Assembly (NCBI GenBank): GCA_934167755.1
Contig: CAKPLT010000004.1
Coordinates: 1-64,000, forward strand
Reading direction: 5' to 3'
DNA: 64,000 bases
Source: an uncultured Clostridia bacterium
GTDB taxonomy: Bacteria > Bacillota > Clostridia > TANB77 > CAG-508
Made by a program: the position numbers and the translations under genes. The notes beneath the pieces were generated by a model, which was not told the origin of the DNA, did no database searches, and saw nothing but the letters and a program-made list of their open reading frames with translations. Positions 27,603-36,737 of this stretch are shown piece after piece. How positions within the stretch are numbered: the first letter of the stretch is position 1; every line of letters begins with the position of its first letter.

Positions 27603-27989
27603 ATGGATTGGTTACAAAGTATTTCATGGATGGGATTACTAAAATGTTTTATTACTGGTGGACTTATTTGTGTTATTGGTCAAATTTTGATTGATAAAAC
27701 TAAACTTACTCCTGCAAGAATTTTAGTTATTTTTGTTACTACTGGTACCATTTTAGGTAGTCTTGGTATTTATCAATATCTTGTGGATTTTGCTGGTGCT
27801 GGCGCTACTGTTCCTTTGACTGGTTTTGGCTATAATTTAGCTAAAGGTGCGATTAAGGGTGTTAAAGAGTCTGGTATTGTTGGTGCTTTTACTGGCGGAG
27901 TTTCCGCTTCTGCTGGTGGTATTGCTGCTGCTGTTTTTTTCGGATATATTGCTTCTTTGATTTCTAAGCCAAAAATGAAGAAGGAATAA
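27603..27989 (+). CDS. spoVAE: Stage V sporulation protein AE
   Basis: SpoVAE (SpoVAEb type), 128 residues with three or four membrane segments. CFITGGLICVIGQILID and VDFAGAGATVPLTGFGYNLA match the family and echo the related SpoVAC motif. TTGGAGG precedes the ATG. It completes the minimal SpoVA channel set C-D-E; a terminator follows. Confidence 0.97.
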   Translation: MDWLQSISWMGLLKCFITGGLICVIGQILIDKTKLTPARILVIFVTTGTILGSLGIYQYLVDFAGAGATVPLTGFGYNLAKGAIKGVKESGIVGAFTGGVSASAGGIAAAVFFGYIASLISKPKMKKE

Positions 27990-28024
27990 AATTTTTAATG
28001 TATTTGAATTTAACTTAAAAAGTT

Positions 28025-28060
28025 AGAGTAGAAAATCATAAAATCTTCTACTCTATTTTG
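28025..28060 (+). terminator. Terminator of the spoVA operon
   Basis: AGAGTAGAAAAT and ATCTTCTACTCT pair around CATAAA with one bulge, followed by ATTTTGTATTTT. Confidence 0.8.
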
Positions 28061-28066
28061 TATTTT

Positions 28067-28187
28067 CTAATAATCTTCCACATTTAATTCTGGATGATTT
28101 TTTTGATATTCATTTAATGTTTTTATATCAACTACATAAAAATATCCAGCTGCAGGTTTTTTTATTATTTTCTCAAAAAAGCTTATA
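28067..28187 (-). CDS. Possible short ORF downstream of the zinc-ribbon gene
   Basis: Directly after the zinc-ribbon gene a minus-strand frame encodes about 38 residues ending PAAGYFYVVDIKTLN... and a TAG at 28069-28067. The composition looks like real protein, and AAAGGAG lies upstream, but there is no ATG, GTG or TTG at a good distance; an ATA follows the ribosome-like site. It may be a short gene with an unusual start, or the remnant of a longer one. No function assigned. Confidence 0.3.
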
Positions 28188-29129
28188 TTATTCTTCTCCT
28201 TTTGTTGCAGCTTCAAGAGCTTTATCAATATCTGTTATTTTTAAATCATCATTTGATTTTATATATGAAGATTCTCCGATATATTCTGCAGTACTAATTA
28301 TAGAAGAAAGATTTTTTATATTTTCTCTGTCAAAGTCATTGTTTTCATTTTTAAATTCAAAAATAGCTGTATACATTGAATTCATTTCCGCCAATCCTAT
28401 TATTTCTTTATCTCCTGCAATATTACATTCTAATATTATATATTCTACTCCACCTATTGTCTCTATTTTAGCTTCTGAAATACTAGCACTTGTATTTGAT
28501 TGCATTAACGAACTGCTTAAAGCATTTTTATTTTGTTTTAGTGTTTGAAAAGGTAGTTGTTCTATTTCCAAACCAGCTATCCATGTATTTTTTGCATCTC
28601 CAATGTTTATAGATTTATTACTATAATTTATATTATAAACTAGAGTATCTGGTATATAAAGCTTAAATCCATTATAAGATACTTTATATGAGTTTGTTTT
28701 TGATACAGTAGTAACGCTAGTGTTATTTTCTCCCTGTCCGTTATTTGATGAATCAGCTTGTTTTTGTGAATCTGATGTTGTTGGTGTGTTTGGTTTTTTT
28801 TCTATTTCATTTGTATTTTTCTTATATACATTTATTCCTAATATAAATATAATTGCTACAGCTATTAATCCAATAACTATGGAAACACATATTTTAGTTA
28901 CATTATTAGTAGTATTTCTATTTTGTGTATATGCTTGTCCATAACTATTATTTTGTTGATTCAAATTATTATTTTGTCTTTCATAACTATATTGTTGTTC
29001 ACTTGGTCTATCATATGTATAAGTATTTTGTTTTTCTCCTCCTTCATTTATTTTTTGTACTGGTGTACCACATATTGAACAAAATTTATCATTTGCTCCT
29101 AATTCATTATTACATTTTATACATTTCAT
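28188..29129 (-). CDS. Zinc-ribbon, single-membrane-span protein
   Basis: 313 residues. An N-terminal zinc ribbon (CIKCNNELGANDKFCSICG, residues 3-21), a Gln/Asn/Tyr-rich linker, one membrane helix (about 87-107), a Thr/Ser/Asn-rich linker, then an extracellular beta-rich domain of about 170 residues. This architecture is common in Firmicutes and has no firm function. The ATG 29129 follows GGGAG. It is the last clear gene of the long Bat-like operon, which suggests a role in the same envelope process. Confidence 0.7.
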   Translation of the reverse strand: MKCIKCNNELGANDKFCSICGTPVQKINEGGEKQNTYTYDRPSEQQYSYERQNNNLNQQNNSYGQAYTQNRNTTNNVTKICVSIVIGLIAVAIIFILGINVYKKNTNEIEKKPNTPTTSDSQKQADSSNNGQGENNTSVTTVSKTNSYKVSYNGFKLYIPDTLVYNINYSNKSINIGDAKNTWIAGLEIEQLPFQTLKQNKNALSSSLMQSNTSASISEAKIETIGGVEYIILECNIAGDKEIIGLAEMNSMYTAIFEFKNENNDFDRENIKNLSSIISTAEYIGESSYIKSNDDLKITDIDKALEAATKGEE

Positions 29130-29155
29130 ATTTTTTTCTCCCTTCACTTTCTAAT

Positions 29156-30736
29156 TTATATAATATTAATATCAAAATCAGTTAACTGTTTTATTATTTC
29201 ATCTGTAATTTCACCACCTTCATTATTCTTCAAGACAAACATTAAATAATTATTATTATCTTCTTGAAGTCTATAAAATAATACTATTTCATTTACCTGA
29301 TATTGATACCTATTTCCATTTTGGTCTTTTGCATAACTTTTCTGTACATATCCTCTTTTATATGCTTCAAATATTTTGCCATTTACATTAATATCATTTA
29401 TTTGTTTATATCCTTCATATTTTCCATAATCTTTATATGTAGTTTTATCTAATATTTCTAGTTCTTTTCCTATTTCCAAAGATATTGTTTTATATTGTAC
29501 TTCAATTTCGTATATTTCTTTTTCTTCATTATAATTGGCTGCATAATTTCTTTCTTCAAATAAATTTTCTTCTTTATCAATTTCCTGATAATTTTCTGGT
29601 ATTCTTAAATCGATTTCTTCTGTTTTTTCTTTTGTATAATCTGTATATCTTTTTAATTTTCCTTCTGTTATATTACTTGCAATGTTTTCAAATTTACTTA
29701 TTTTTATCGTATTTACAAGTTTTTCTGGAATCCCAACACCTTCTGATGAAATAGTTACAATAAATATATGGTTGTTATTTAATTCATACATTATCGTAAT
29801 ATTTTCTGTTAGTTGATTATTAGTTAAATAATTGTTTTTATATATATAACTTAAAGGTTCATTTGAAAATTTATTTAACTCTGCTTTTTCTTTATTATAA
29901 TTATTTAAATTATATCTTTCATAAACATTAAGTTTATTTTCTTCATTTAAATATTCATATATATTGCATTTTAAAATTTGGGTATTTAATTGAATACTTT
30001 TATCTTTAAATTTGTATCTTCCCTGCATACTATTATACTCTTGTAGTTCAAAGTTTTTTGGTATTACATATTGTACTAAATAATTTGCATCAGCGATTTG
30101 ATATTCTTCTGTTTCTGATATTAATTCTTCTATATCAGTCTGTTTCGTAAATGTTATTGGAGTTGTATTTAAATTAATATCTGTTGCAATCTCATATCCT
30201 TTTTCTTTTATACTAAAATTATAAATTATATTATTTACACTATCTCTTAATATGTCAAAGTACTCAAATAAGGCCTCATATTTAAATATAATAATTCTTT
30301 CTCCTTGTTTATATAATGAAATTTCTGTCTGTTTTGTTTCATCTTCAAATAAAAGTGTATATCCTTCCATATTATTTTTCGTCAATTCAACATTTTGTTT
30401 ATATATCAATTTATAATCTTTATTTTGTTCTTGTATATTATATATCAGATTATCCATTATTTCGTCAATTGTTTTATATTCATTTTCTTCATCTAAATAA
30501 TTTATTTTTATATTAAATATACTATTGCTTTTTTTGTGTTGTAATTTTAATTCATTTTCACCTTTTTTTACAATTTTCCAGGTATTATCATATTGTACAA
30601 AATAATTGCTTTCATCTATATTCTTTATATTAGTTTTATTTACACAAAAAAATGTAACTGTTCCCACTACAATAACAATTAAAATTATTATTATAGAAAA
30701 TATTGTTTTTTTATTTTTTATTGAAAAACTTCTCAT
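29156..30736 (-). CDS. Membrane-anchored extracytoplasmic protein of unknown function
   Basis: 526 residues. One N-terminal membrane helix (about 10-32) is followed by a large outside region that contains three similar modules, each with a W/Y-x-I-V...-like start and an F-rich beta pattern (for example NYFVQYDNTWKIVKK, ANYLVQYVIPKNFEL and TEEIDLRIPENYQEI). They look like repeated PsbP/Mog1-like folds, but I cannot confirm this. The start overlaps the upstream gene by 4 bases (ATGA), so the two are coupled. No function assigned. Confidence 0.6.
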   Translation of the reverse strand: MRSFSIKNKKTIFSIIIILIVIVVGTVTFFCVNKTNIKNIDESNYFVQYDNTWKIVKKGENELKLQHKKSNSIFNIKINYLDEENEYKTIDEIMDNLIYNIQEQNKDYKLIYKQNVELTKNNMEGYTLLFEDETKQTEISLYKQGERIIIFKYEALFEYFDILRDSVNNIIYNFSIKEKGYEIATDINLNTTPITFTKQTDIEELISETEEYQIADANYLVQYVIPKNFELQEYNSMQGRYKFKDKSIQLNTQILKCNIYEYLNEENKLNVYERYNLNNYNKEKAELNKFSNEPLSYIYKNNYLTNNQLTENITIMYELNNNHIFIVTISSEGVGIPEKLVNTIKISKFENIASNITEGKLKRYTDYTKEKTEEIDLRIPENYQEIDKEENLFEERNYAANYNEEKEIYEIEVQYKTISLEIGKELEILDKTTYKDYGKYEGYKQINDINVNGKIFEAYKRGYVQKSYAKDQNGNRYQYQVNEIVLFYRLQEDNNNYLMFVLKNNEGGEITDEIIKQLTDFDINII

Positions 30737-32457
30737 AATTTCACCATTACTACAATTAAATAATCAAACTCATTCATTAATACTATTTGATATTTTTCAT
30801 TATGATATATAATTTTAGAATCTGATATAATTTTTTCTTCATAGCCTTTGCTTCTTAAATTTTCTCTATATTCACTTGCCACTTGCATTGCATCCATATA
30901 ATTTGATATCTCATTTTTATATCGTAAGCTTATAATTCCATCTATATAAGATGCTTTAACTAATGGCATTTTAATACTTTCTTCAATGTTTTCTACTTTA
31001 GAATATTCATTCCATTTGCTTTCTGGAATATTATAAAAATATTTTTCATCATTATATTTTGTATAATATTTTTCTTTTAATTCTTCAAATGGTACACATT
31101 TTATATCATTAAATTCTTTTTCACTTAATTTTAAGTAATATTGTTTTAATGTATCATTTTTAGTTGCAAATGATATACTTGTATTAAATATTTTCGAATT
31201 TATCATTCCTACTAAATTACCATCTTTATCAAAAATTGGACTTCCCTGTATTTCTTCTGTTGTTGCCAATGATGTTTGAATATTATTATCCATAGCTGTT
31301 ATAATCCCTTTATATGCAGTTAATCCTATTCCATTTTTACTATTTAATGATATAACTGCGTCTTCCTTTTCTAATTTTATTTGGTCATTTATTTCTATAT
31401 AATCAGATTTTCTATTTTTTATTTTTAGTAATGCTATATCGTTTTCTTTACTCATTGTTATAATTCCATCTAATTCATAAACATTTTCTGAATTGTCATT
31501 AATTATTATATTTTGAGCTTTCATCAATGCTTTTTCAACAAAATTATATGTAGTTATAATTATACCATCTGATATAAAGAATCCATTTGCTGATGTTACT
31601 ATTCCTGTATTATAAATTGCTTTTAAATATACAATATTTGTTTTATTTCTATCATATATTTCATTTAATTTACTTTCATTAATTGCTTTAGCCTTACTAA
31701 AATCATATATTTCTTCAAGATTAGAATTATATTCTGTATTTTGTGTTAATGAACCATTTTTTTCGTCAATCTGTTCAATAGACTGTTCAATATCATTATT
31801 AGTTTCTCCATATAAGTATAATAACTTATATTCATTATTTAATTTTTTATAGTAATAATACATCGTCAAGTCTGTTCTAATTATATTATATTTCGTTGGA
31901 TTTTTCGTGTCCTTTTCTTTCATCTGAACATCTGGTAATGTTATAGTACTTATTACCTTTTCATCATCTATTACAGAAACTTTAGTTTTTCCATATGATA
32001 TGTATTTTACTTCTAATTCATTTAATTTATTAAATATTCCTGGTACTGAAATTCCTGATAAAATATCATCTTTATATTCATTACTGTTTTCATCTAACCC
32101 AGTTAAGGAATTTTCATCTTTAGGAATCTCTGGGTTATACCTTAATTTTAAATATTCTTTATGTCTTTTGTAATAATTTTCGCTACTCTCTTTACCACCA
32201 TTTGCTTCACCTAATAATAAATATGTTGTTTTTTTTGTTAATTCTGTTATTTCTTGTTTTAATTCACTATCTTTATCATCTATATTACTTGAAACATCAT
32301 ATTCACTGTCAAACATTGTTGCAATATTATTATTTTTGTTACTGGATAATAATGTTTCATCATTTATATTTATTCCATCTGTTATTGCAAGAGAAATATT
32401 CTCTATTGATGCAAGTATTAAAAAAGTTGCTACTACTTTTATAATTTTTTTATTCAT
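30733..32457 (-). CDS. Secreted protein with degenerate trypsin-like (HtrA-type) domain
   Basis: 574 residues with an N-terminal signal sequence. Residues about 270-450 resemble the trypsin-like fold of HtrA: GFFISDGIIITTYNFVEKA, ENDIALLKI and EIQGSPIFDKDGNLVGM. At the catalytic His position (usually NHV) there is Asn (TYNFV), and the GNSGGP serine motif reads IQGSP, so the triad appears lost; only the Asp is typical. It is therefore probably a binding or scaffold protein and not a protease. It is coupled to the 526-residue membrane protein and lies in the Bat-like operon. Confidence 0.68.
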   Translation of the reverse strand: MNKKIIKVVATFLILASIENISLAITDGININDETLLSSNKNNNIATMFDSEYDVSSNIDDKDSELKQEITELTKKTTYLLLGEANGGKESSENYYKRHKEYLKLRYNPEIPKDENSLTGLDENSNEYKDDILSGISVPGIFNKLNELEVKYISYGKTKVSVIDDEKVISTITLPDVQMKEKDTKNPTKYNIIRTDLTMYYYYKKLNNEYKLLYLYGETNNDIEQSIEQIDEKNGSLTQNTEYNSNLEEIYDFSKAKAINESKLNEIYDRNKTNIVYLKAIYNTGIVTSANGFFISDGIIITTYNFVEKALMKAQNIIINDNSENVYELDGIITMSKENDIALLKIKNRKSDYIEINDQIKLEKEDAVISLNSKNGIGLTAYKGIITAMDNNIQTSLATTEEIQGSPIFDKDGNLVGMINSKIFNTSISFATKNDTLKQYYLKLSEKEFNDIKCVPFEELKEKYYTKYNDEKYFYNIPESKWNEYSKVENIEESIKMPLVKASYIDGIISLRYKNEISNYMDAMQVASEYRENLRSKGYEEKIISDSKIIYHNEKYQIVLMNEFDYLIVVMVKL

Positions 32458-32467
32458 ATGTTCACTC

Positions 32468-33538
32468 CTATTCTGCTATATATTTTTTTAGTACCTTAGT
32501 TATGTATTTACTCACTATATTTGCACTGTTACCATTTAAATATGTATCATGAAATGCTTCAGCTATAGTCTCATCATATATATAATCTCCTGCATCATTT
32601 TTTGCTAATGCATATTGAGAAATTTGTCCTCTCCACTCATCAAAATCTATATAACTATTCTCTTTTATATAATTATTATATGCCTCGTCTAGCATTTTTT
32701 TTGAAAAAGTTCCTGTCCCAAAGTCTTTGAATATATTGTAATAATTTTGAGTTTGGTTATCATTTATAACAACAATAGAATTGGTATTGTAATAATTCAT
32801 TAAAGCTATAAATGATAAATAATGTCCTAATTCATGTGCAACAGGTGAATATTTTGTAGCATTTTTAGGAAAATGCCCTGTTTTGGAACTCGTAGAAACT
32901 GCTGCTTCTATTCTTTCTGGATTTAAAAAATATTTTGCATTTAATTGCACCTGTGTTTTTATTACCCATGGTCTAGTAGTATTTGTATTTGATGTGCCAA
33001 ACATAAATATTGGCATAAATAGTGCAATAACATTTGATTCTGATAAATCTAAATTTGTTAGTGTTAAGTTTGTTAAATGTTCTCTTGCATTTGGATATTC
33101 ATTATAAATATTTTTTATTACATTTTCTAGTTCTCTTGCAAAATCAACATCCATTTCTTTTAAATTTACTGCGGTTATTGAATATTTATTTATTATATCA
33201 TTTTCTATATTTATTATTTCTTGTGGATAGTCTGATTGTTTTTGATTTACCGAATCTTGAACAATTAATTTATTGGCATCATCTACACTCTTTACAGAAA
33301 TACCTGAATAAGTATTGTCTGTTATTATTTGTGTTTTATATTTGCCTGTTGTTGAACTCTTTTGTGGCTCTGTGTTTCCAGTTTTTCCATTTTCTTCATT
33401 AATATAATAATTGCTTGTACTACTTGTTTTCATTATATAATGAATTGTACCCAAAACTATTACTAATGAAATCACAATTGTTATAGCTATTATTACAATA
33501 TTTTTATTATCTTTTCCTATATTATTATAATTTTTCAT
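32468..33538 (-). CDS. Membrane-anchored HExxH metallopeptidase-like protein
   Basis: About 356 residues. One N-terminal membrane helix (about 15-37) is followed by a linker and a domain with the zinc motif HELGHYLSF, about 240 residues in, and a downstream ETIAEAFHD that could supply the third ligand Glu. This fits a gluzincin-type peptidase outside the membrane. The frame opens earlier (33625), but that part overlaps the TPR gene; I chose ATG 33538, 5 bases after the TPR stop, although its ribosome site is weak. No named family is certain. Confidence 0.65.
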   Translation of the reverse strand: MKNYNNIGKDNKNIVIIAITIVISLVIVLGTIHYIMKTSSTSNYYINEENGKTGNTEPQKSSTTGKYKTQIITDNTYSGISVKSVDDANKLIVQDSVNQKQSDYPQEIINIENDIINKYSITAVNLKEMDVDFARELENVIKNIYNEYPNAREHLTNLTLTNLDLSESNVIALFMPIFMFGTSNTNTTRPWVIKTQVQLNAKYFLNPERIEAAVSTSSKTGHFPKNATKYSPVAHELGHYLSFIALMNYYNTNSIVVINDNQTQNYYNIFKDFGTGTFSKKMLDEAYNNYIKENSYIDFDEWRGQISQYALAKNDAGDYIYDETIAEAFHDTYLNGNSANIVSKYITKVLKKYIAE

Positions 33539-33542
33539 TTTT

Positions 33543-34196
33543 TTACCAATTCTTTCCTCTACCATTATACTCTTTATTAAAATTTTTATATATGTTTTCT
33601 GTCTCATTCTGTTCTTTAGTTGCATTTTCTTTTATGTCTTTTATTTTTTCTTCAGCGCTTTCCTCATTTTTATTTTCTTCTTGATTTTCATTATTTTTAT
33701 TATCTGTATCTCTTTGTAATTTTTTCAATCTCTCAATTTCTTTTTCAATATCCTCTTTTAGTTTTCGTGCATCTTCATTATGTTTATCACAATTTTTTTC
33801 TACTAAAACATCTATTGCTTCTTGATATGTATTAATTGCATTATTTATACTTTCTTGATTACTTTCATCAACTTGTACTGTTTTACATATTGCCAATGCA
33901 CAATTTATTCTTATTTTGCATTCTTTTTCAGACGAGCTCACAGTTTTTAATGCCTTTTTATATTCTGAAATCGCTTTTTCATATTTTCCATTTTGATACA
34001 AAATATTTCCATAATTATAATTAGATATATAACTTTTTTGTAATGTTATATTTGTTAACATTTTTGCATCACTTTCTAGATATTTTCCTTCTTTATATTT
34101 ATTTATTATGAATGTATTTTTTATATTAACAAATAATAAACTAAGCATAATAAATGAAAAAACAATATCGGCTATTATTAATGTTTTTGTTTTCAT
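33543..34196 (-). CDS. TPR protein, BatC/BatE-like
   Basis: 217 residues: an N-terminal membrane helix (about 5-25), TPR repeats around YGNILYQNGKYEKAISEYKK and following, then a highly charged Glu/Lys/Asn-rich C-terminal tail with coiled-coil character. TPR proteins of this shape accompany the vWA proteins of Bat operons. ATG 34196 follows AAGGAG; the frame also opens 10 codons upstream. It probably mediates protein contacts at the membrane. Confidence 0.65.
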   Translation of the reverse strand: MKTKTLIIADIVFSFIMLSLLFVNIKNTFIINKYKEGKYLESDAKMLTNITLQKSYISNYNYGNILYQNGKYEKAISEYKKALKTVSSSEKECKIRINCALAICKTVQVDESNQESINNAINTYQEAIDVLVEKNCDKHNEDARKLKEDIEKEIERLKKLQRDTDNKNNENQEENKNEESAEEKIKDIKENATKEQNETENIYKNFNKEYNGRGKNW

Positions 34197-34249
34197 TAAA
34201 TTCTCCTTATTACCTGTAAAGTCCAATGTATTACTATTTCTACTATATT

Positions 34250-34663
34250 TTAATTTAATAAAAATATAATTACTAGTCCAATAATTATTGATATTAATAT
34301 TCCTATTTTAGATGTCCAAAATTGATTTTTCTTTAAAATTTTATTAAAATTTTCATTTGTTACATTATCAAGTTTTCCTTTTTTGTTCATAATCAATGGT
34401 GCTTTAAATATATAGTATAAGTCGTTTCCTTCAACTAATATTGTTTCTTTTGCCCATTCTACTTGTTCACTACTAGCTCCATTTATACCAATATCTGTAA
34501 TATTAGCAGAATAAATTACTACTTCATAAGTTCCTGGTTCTAATTCTATTGTTCTTACTTTATTTTTCTTTATATCTCCATAGTCTTTTCCATTTATATA
34601 TATTACTACACTATCAGTCAACATTTTATTATCTTCTTTATATAAAATATTCAATTTTTTCAT
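34250..34663 (-). CDS. Tail-anchored protein, copy 2 of a tandem pair
   Basis: 137 residues. An N-terminal beta-rich domain (MKKLNILYKEDNK, VVIYINGKDYGDI, IELEPGTYEVVIYSA), of the PEGA-like ligand or wall-binding type, and a C-terminal membrane helix (about 117-136) preceded by KKNQFWTSKIGI. It is clearly paralogous to the 34771-35196 gene. The upstream spacer contains a copied remnant of the vWA gene's 3' end, so the pair arose by tandem duplication. Function unknown. Confidence 0.62.
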   Translation of the reverse strand: MKKLNILYKEDNKMLTDSVVIYINGKDYGDIKKNKVRTIELEPGTYEVVIYSANITDIGINGASSEQVEWAKETILVEGNDLYYIFKAPLIMNKKGKLDNVTNENFNKILKKNQFWTSKIGILISIIIGLVIIFLLN

Positions 34664-34664
34664 C

Positions 34665-34730
34665 TTATAAGAATCTCCTTTGCATATAATTAAATTTTAT
34701 AACAAACATTATTACTAATGGTGTTTTCAT
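34665..34730 (-). pseudogene. Remnant of vWA gene 3' end from tandem duplication
   Basis: The minus strand reads PLVIMFVIKFNYMQRRFL and a stop. This nearly copies the end of the vWA protein at 35198-36226 (PLVILFIVKFNYMQRRFL). As in the original, the stop lies just before the ATG of the following tail-anchored gene. It marks the junction of the duplication that produced the two paralogues. Confidence 0.75.
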
Positions 34731-34770
34731 GTTTGTTCATTTGTATGGAATAATATTTATCTCCCTTTGG

Positions 34771-35196
34771 TTAATTCCATAGTGCCTTAAAAACAGACAT
34801 AATTATAATTGCAATAATTATTGATATTAATATTCCTGTTTTAGAACTCCAAAATTGCTTTTTCCTAAAAATTTTACTAAATTTTTCATTTGATACTCTA
34901 TATAGTTTTCCCTTTTGACTTACTAAAAATGGTTGTTTAAATATGTAATATAAATCACTATCTTCAATTTGTATTATTTCTTCCCCCCATACTTCTTGCA
35001 TAGCATTTACATCATCTATCTCATCATCTACAATATCTGAATAGCAAATTTTTATATTATATCTTCCAGGTTCTAGTTCTATAGTTAACATACCATTTTC
35101 ATTTAGTGATCCATATTTTTTATCATTTATATATATTCTAACATTATTACTATATTTTTTATTATCCTCTTTATATAAAATATTCAATTTTTTCAT
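34771..35196 (-). CDS. Tail-anchored protein, copy 1 of a tandem pair
   Basis: 141 residues, similar throughout to the product of 34250-34663: MKKLNILYKEDNK, VRIYINDKKYGSL, IELEPGRYNIKICYSD, then FWSSKTGILISIIIAIIIMS as a C-terminal membrane anchor. The ATG begins 1 base after the vWA stop, and the ribosome site GGAGAT lies inside the vWA gene. It belongs to the Bat-like operon; function unknown. Confidence 0.65.
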   Translation of the reverse strand: MKKLNILYKEDNKKYSNNVRIYINDKKYGSLNENGMLTIELEPGRYNIKICYSDIVDDEIDDVNAMQEVWGEEIIQIEDSDLYYIFKQPFLVSQKGKLYRVSNEKFSKIFRKKQFWSSKTGILISIIIAIIIMSVFKALWN

Positions 35197-35197
35197 C

Positions 35198-36226
35198 TTA
35201 TAAGAATCTCCTTTGCATATAATTAAATTTTACAATAAACAATATTACTAATGGTATAGCAATTAAAAAATATGTATCTTTATATGATGCAATTTTCTCT
35301 TCATTAGTTGCTGATTCATTTATTTTTTTCTTTATATCTTTAATTTTATAACTAATATTTTCTTGCTTACTCATTTGTATGTAGTCAATTTCCATATCTG
35401 TTGCTAATTTTTTCAAGTTATTTTCATCAATTTTGGAAATTGCTGTTATTTTGTTATAATTTTCATCATAATAATACAAATACTTGTCCACTCCATCTGC
35501 ACTATCTTCATATAAACTATAAATCATCTTTCCACCATTCGTTGTTCCATACCCTAAAACAGCTCCATCTAATACATATTGTTTCAAATTAGAAAATGAT
35601 TCTAGTTTTTCTCCATCTTTTGTTATCTCTCCATCTGTAATAAAGAAAACTATAATTTTTGAATTTCCATTATGTCTTTCATTTTCATTTTTTAATGTTT
35701 TTTCTAATTCAGAATTAACTGAATTAATTGATGTTCCTTTTGCATAAAAATCATTTTCAAGTTTTATTGATTTTAATTCTGCTTGTACCATATCACTATC
35801 AGTTGTGAACGGAATTAATCTTTGCACTGTATCTCCAAATGTTATAATAGAAAATTTACAACCTGATAATTCGTCTACAATATAACAACAATCGTTTATT
35901 ACACCTTCTAATCTTTCTTTTTGTCCATCATAGTCTAAAGCCTTCATACTAACACTCGTATCTACCACAAACATAATATCTAAATCAGATTCAATTGTAT
36001 TTATTTCACCATTTGGTATCATAATTCGTAGATTTATTATAAATAACACACTAATAATTATTATTTCAATAGTAGTATTAATATTGTATTTTTTTATATT
36101 TGATTTCTTATTACTATTTTCTTTTAATTTTTTTATTTTTTTTTGCCTATCATACATTAATAATATTACTAATATTATACATATTACAGTCATAAACCAT
36201 ATTGGTATTATTGGATTTGCTTTCAT
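35198..36226 (-). CDS. Membrane von Willebrand factor A protein (BatB-like)
   Basis: 342 residues. Two N-terminal membrane helices, then a vWA domain with an intact metal-ion site: DIMFVVDTSVSMKALDYDG (DxSxS), a Thr in KGTSINS and ITDGEITKDG. A C-terminal membrane helix follows. This is the BatA/BatB arrangement (TM-TM-vWA-TM). Such proteins work with MoxR ATPases and DUF58 proteins, which are upstream in the same operon, probably in metal or substrate-dependent protein assembly at the membrane. Confidence 0.82.
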   Translation of the reverse strand: MKANPIIPIWFMTVICIILVILLMYDRQKKIKKLKENSNKKSNIKKYNINTTIEIIIISVLFIINLRIMIPNGEINTIESDLDIMFVVDTSVSMKALDYDGQKERLEGVINDCCYIVDELSGCKFSIITFGDTVQRLIPFTTDSDMVQAELKSIKLENDFYAKGTSINSVNSELEKTLKNENERHNGNSKIIVFFITDGEITKDGEKLESFSNLKQYVLDGAVLGYGTTNGGKMIYSLYEDSADGVDKYLYYYDENYNKITAISKIDENNLKKLATDMEIDYIQMSKQENISYKIKDIKKKINESATNEEKIASYKDTYFLIAIPLVILFIVKFNYMQRRFL

Positions 36227-36245
36227 AATTTATCCTTTTCTATTT

Positions 36246-36719
36246 TTAAATTTCATCTACATTTATACCACTAATGTTATCAAGAATTTTTTCTAATTCT
36301 TTTACTAATGTTTTTCTTAAATCTGATTCATTATTAATTTCTACTTTTTTACCATTAGTATATGTAATTTCAAGTGTTGCTTTAGTTCCACCATCATATT
36401 CATTATCATTTTTCTTCCATTTAGATGAGTCTAAATCATAGTTATTAATTAGATTAAAAATTTGTTCTATTTGCTCTTTTGATACATTTTGTTTTAACTG
36501 CTTTGAATTTCCTGTCTTAAAATAATTAAACTCTATTTCTCCAGTATTATATATATTATAAGTTGAATGTATACTAGCACTTCCATCATCTAAAACAACT
36601 TTTTCAATTTCTGCACTATTTACTTTTTTATTAGTATTTTTATTGTATGTAAAATTTCCTATTATAATAATTGCAATTACTACTATAATTCCTAGAATTA
36701 TATATTCTTTTTTTTTCAT
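36246..36719 (-). CDS. Membrane-anchored hypothetical protein
   Basis: 157 residues. An N-terminal membrane helix (YIILGIIVVIAIIIIGNF) and an outside domain of about 120 residues with VSKEQIEQIFNLINNY and ATLEITYTNGKKVEINNE. The composition suggests a small alpha/beta fold, but I recognise no family with certainty. ATG 36719 follows GAAGGAAAT; an ATG six codons earlier is less well placed. It lies between the two vWA genes. Confidence 0.6.
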   Translation of the reverse strand: MKKKEYIILGIIVVIAIIIIGNFTYNKNTNKKVNSAEIEKVVLDDGSASIHSTYNIYNTGEIEFNYFKTGNSKQLKQNVSKEQIEQIFNLINNYDLDSSKWKKNDNEYDGGTKATLEITYTNGKKVEINNESDLRKTLVKELEKILDNISGINVDEI

Positions 36720-36737
36720 ATTATTTCCTTCTTTCAT

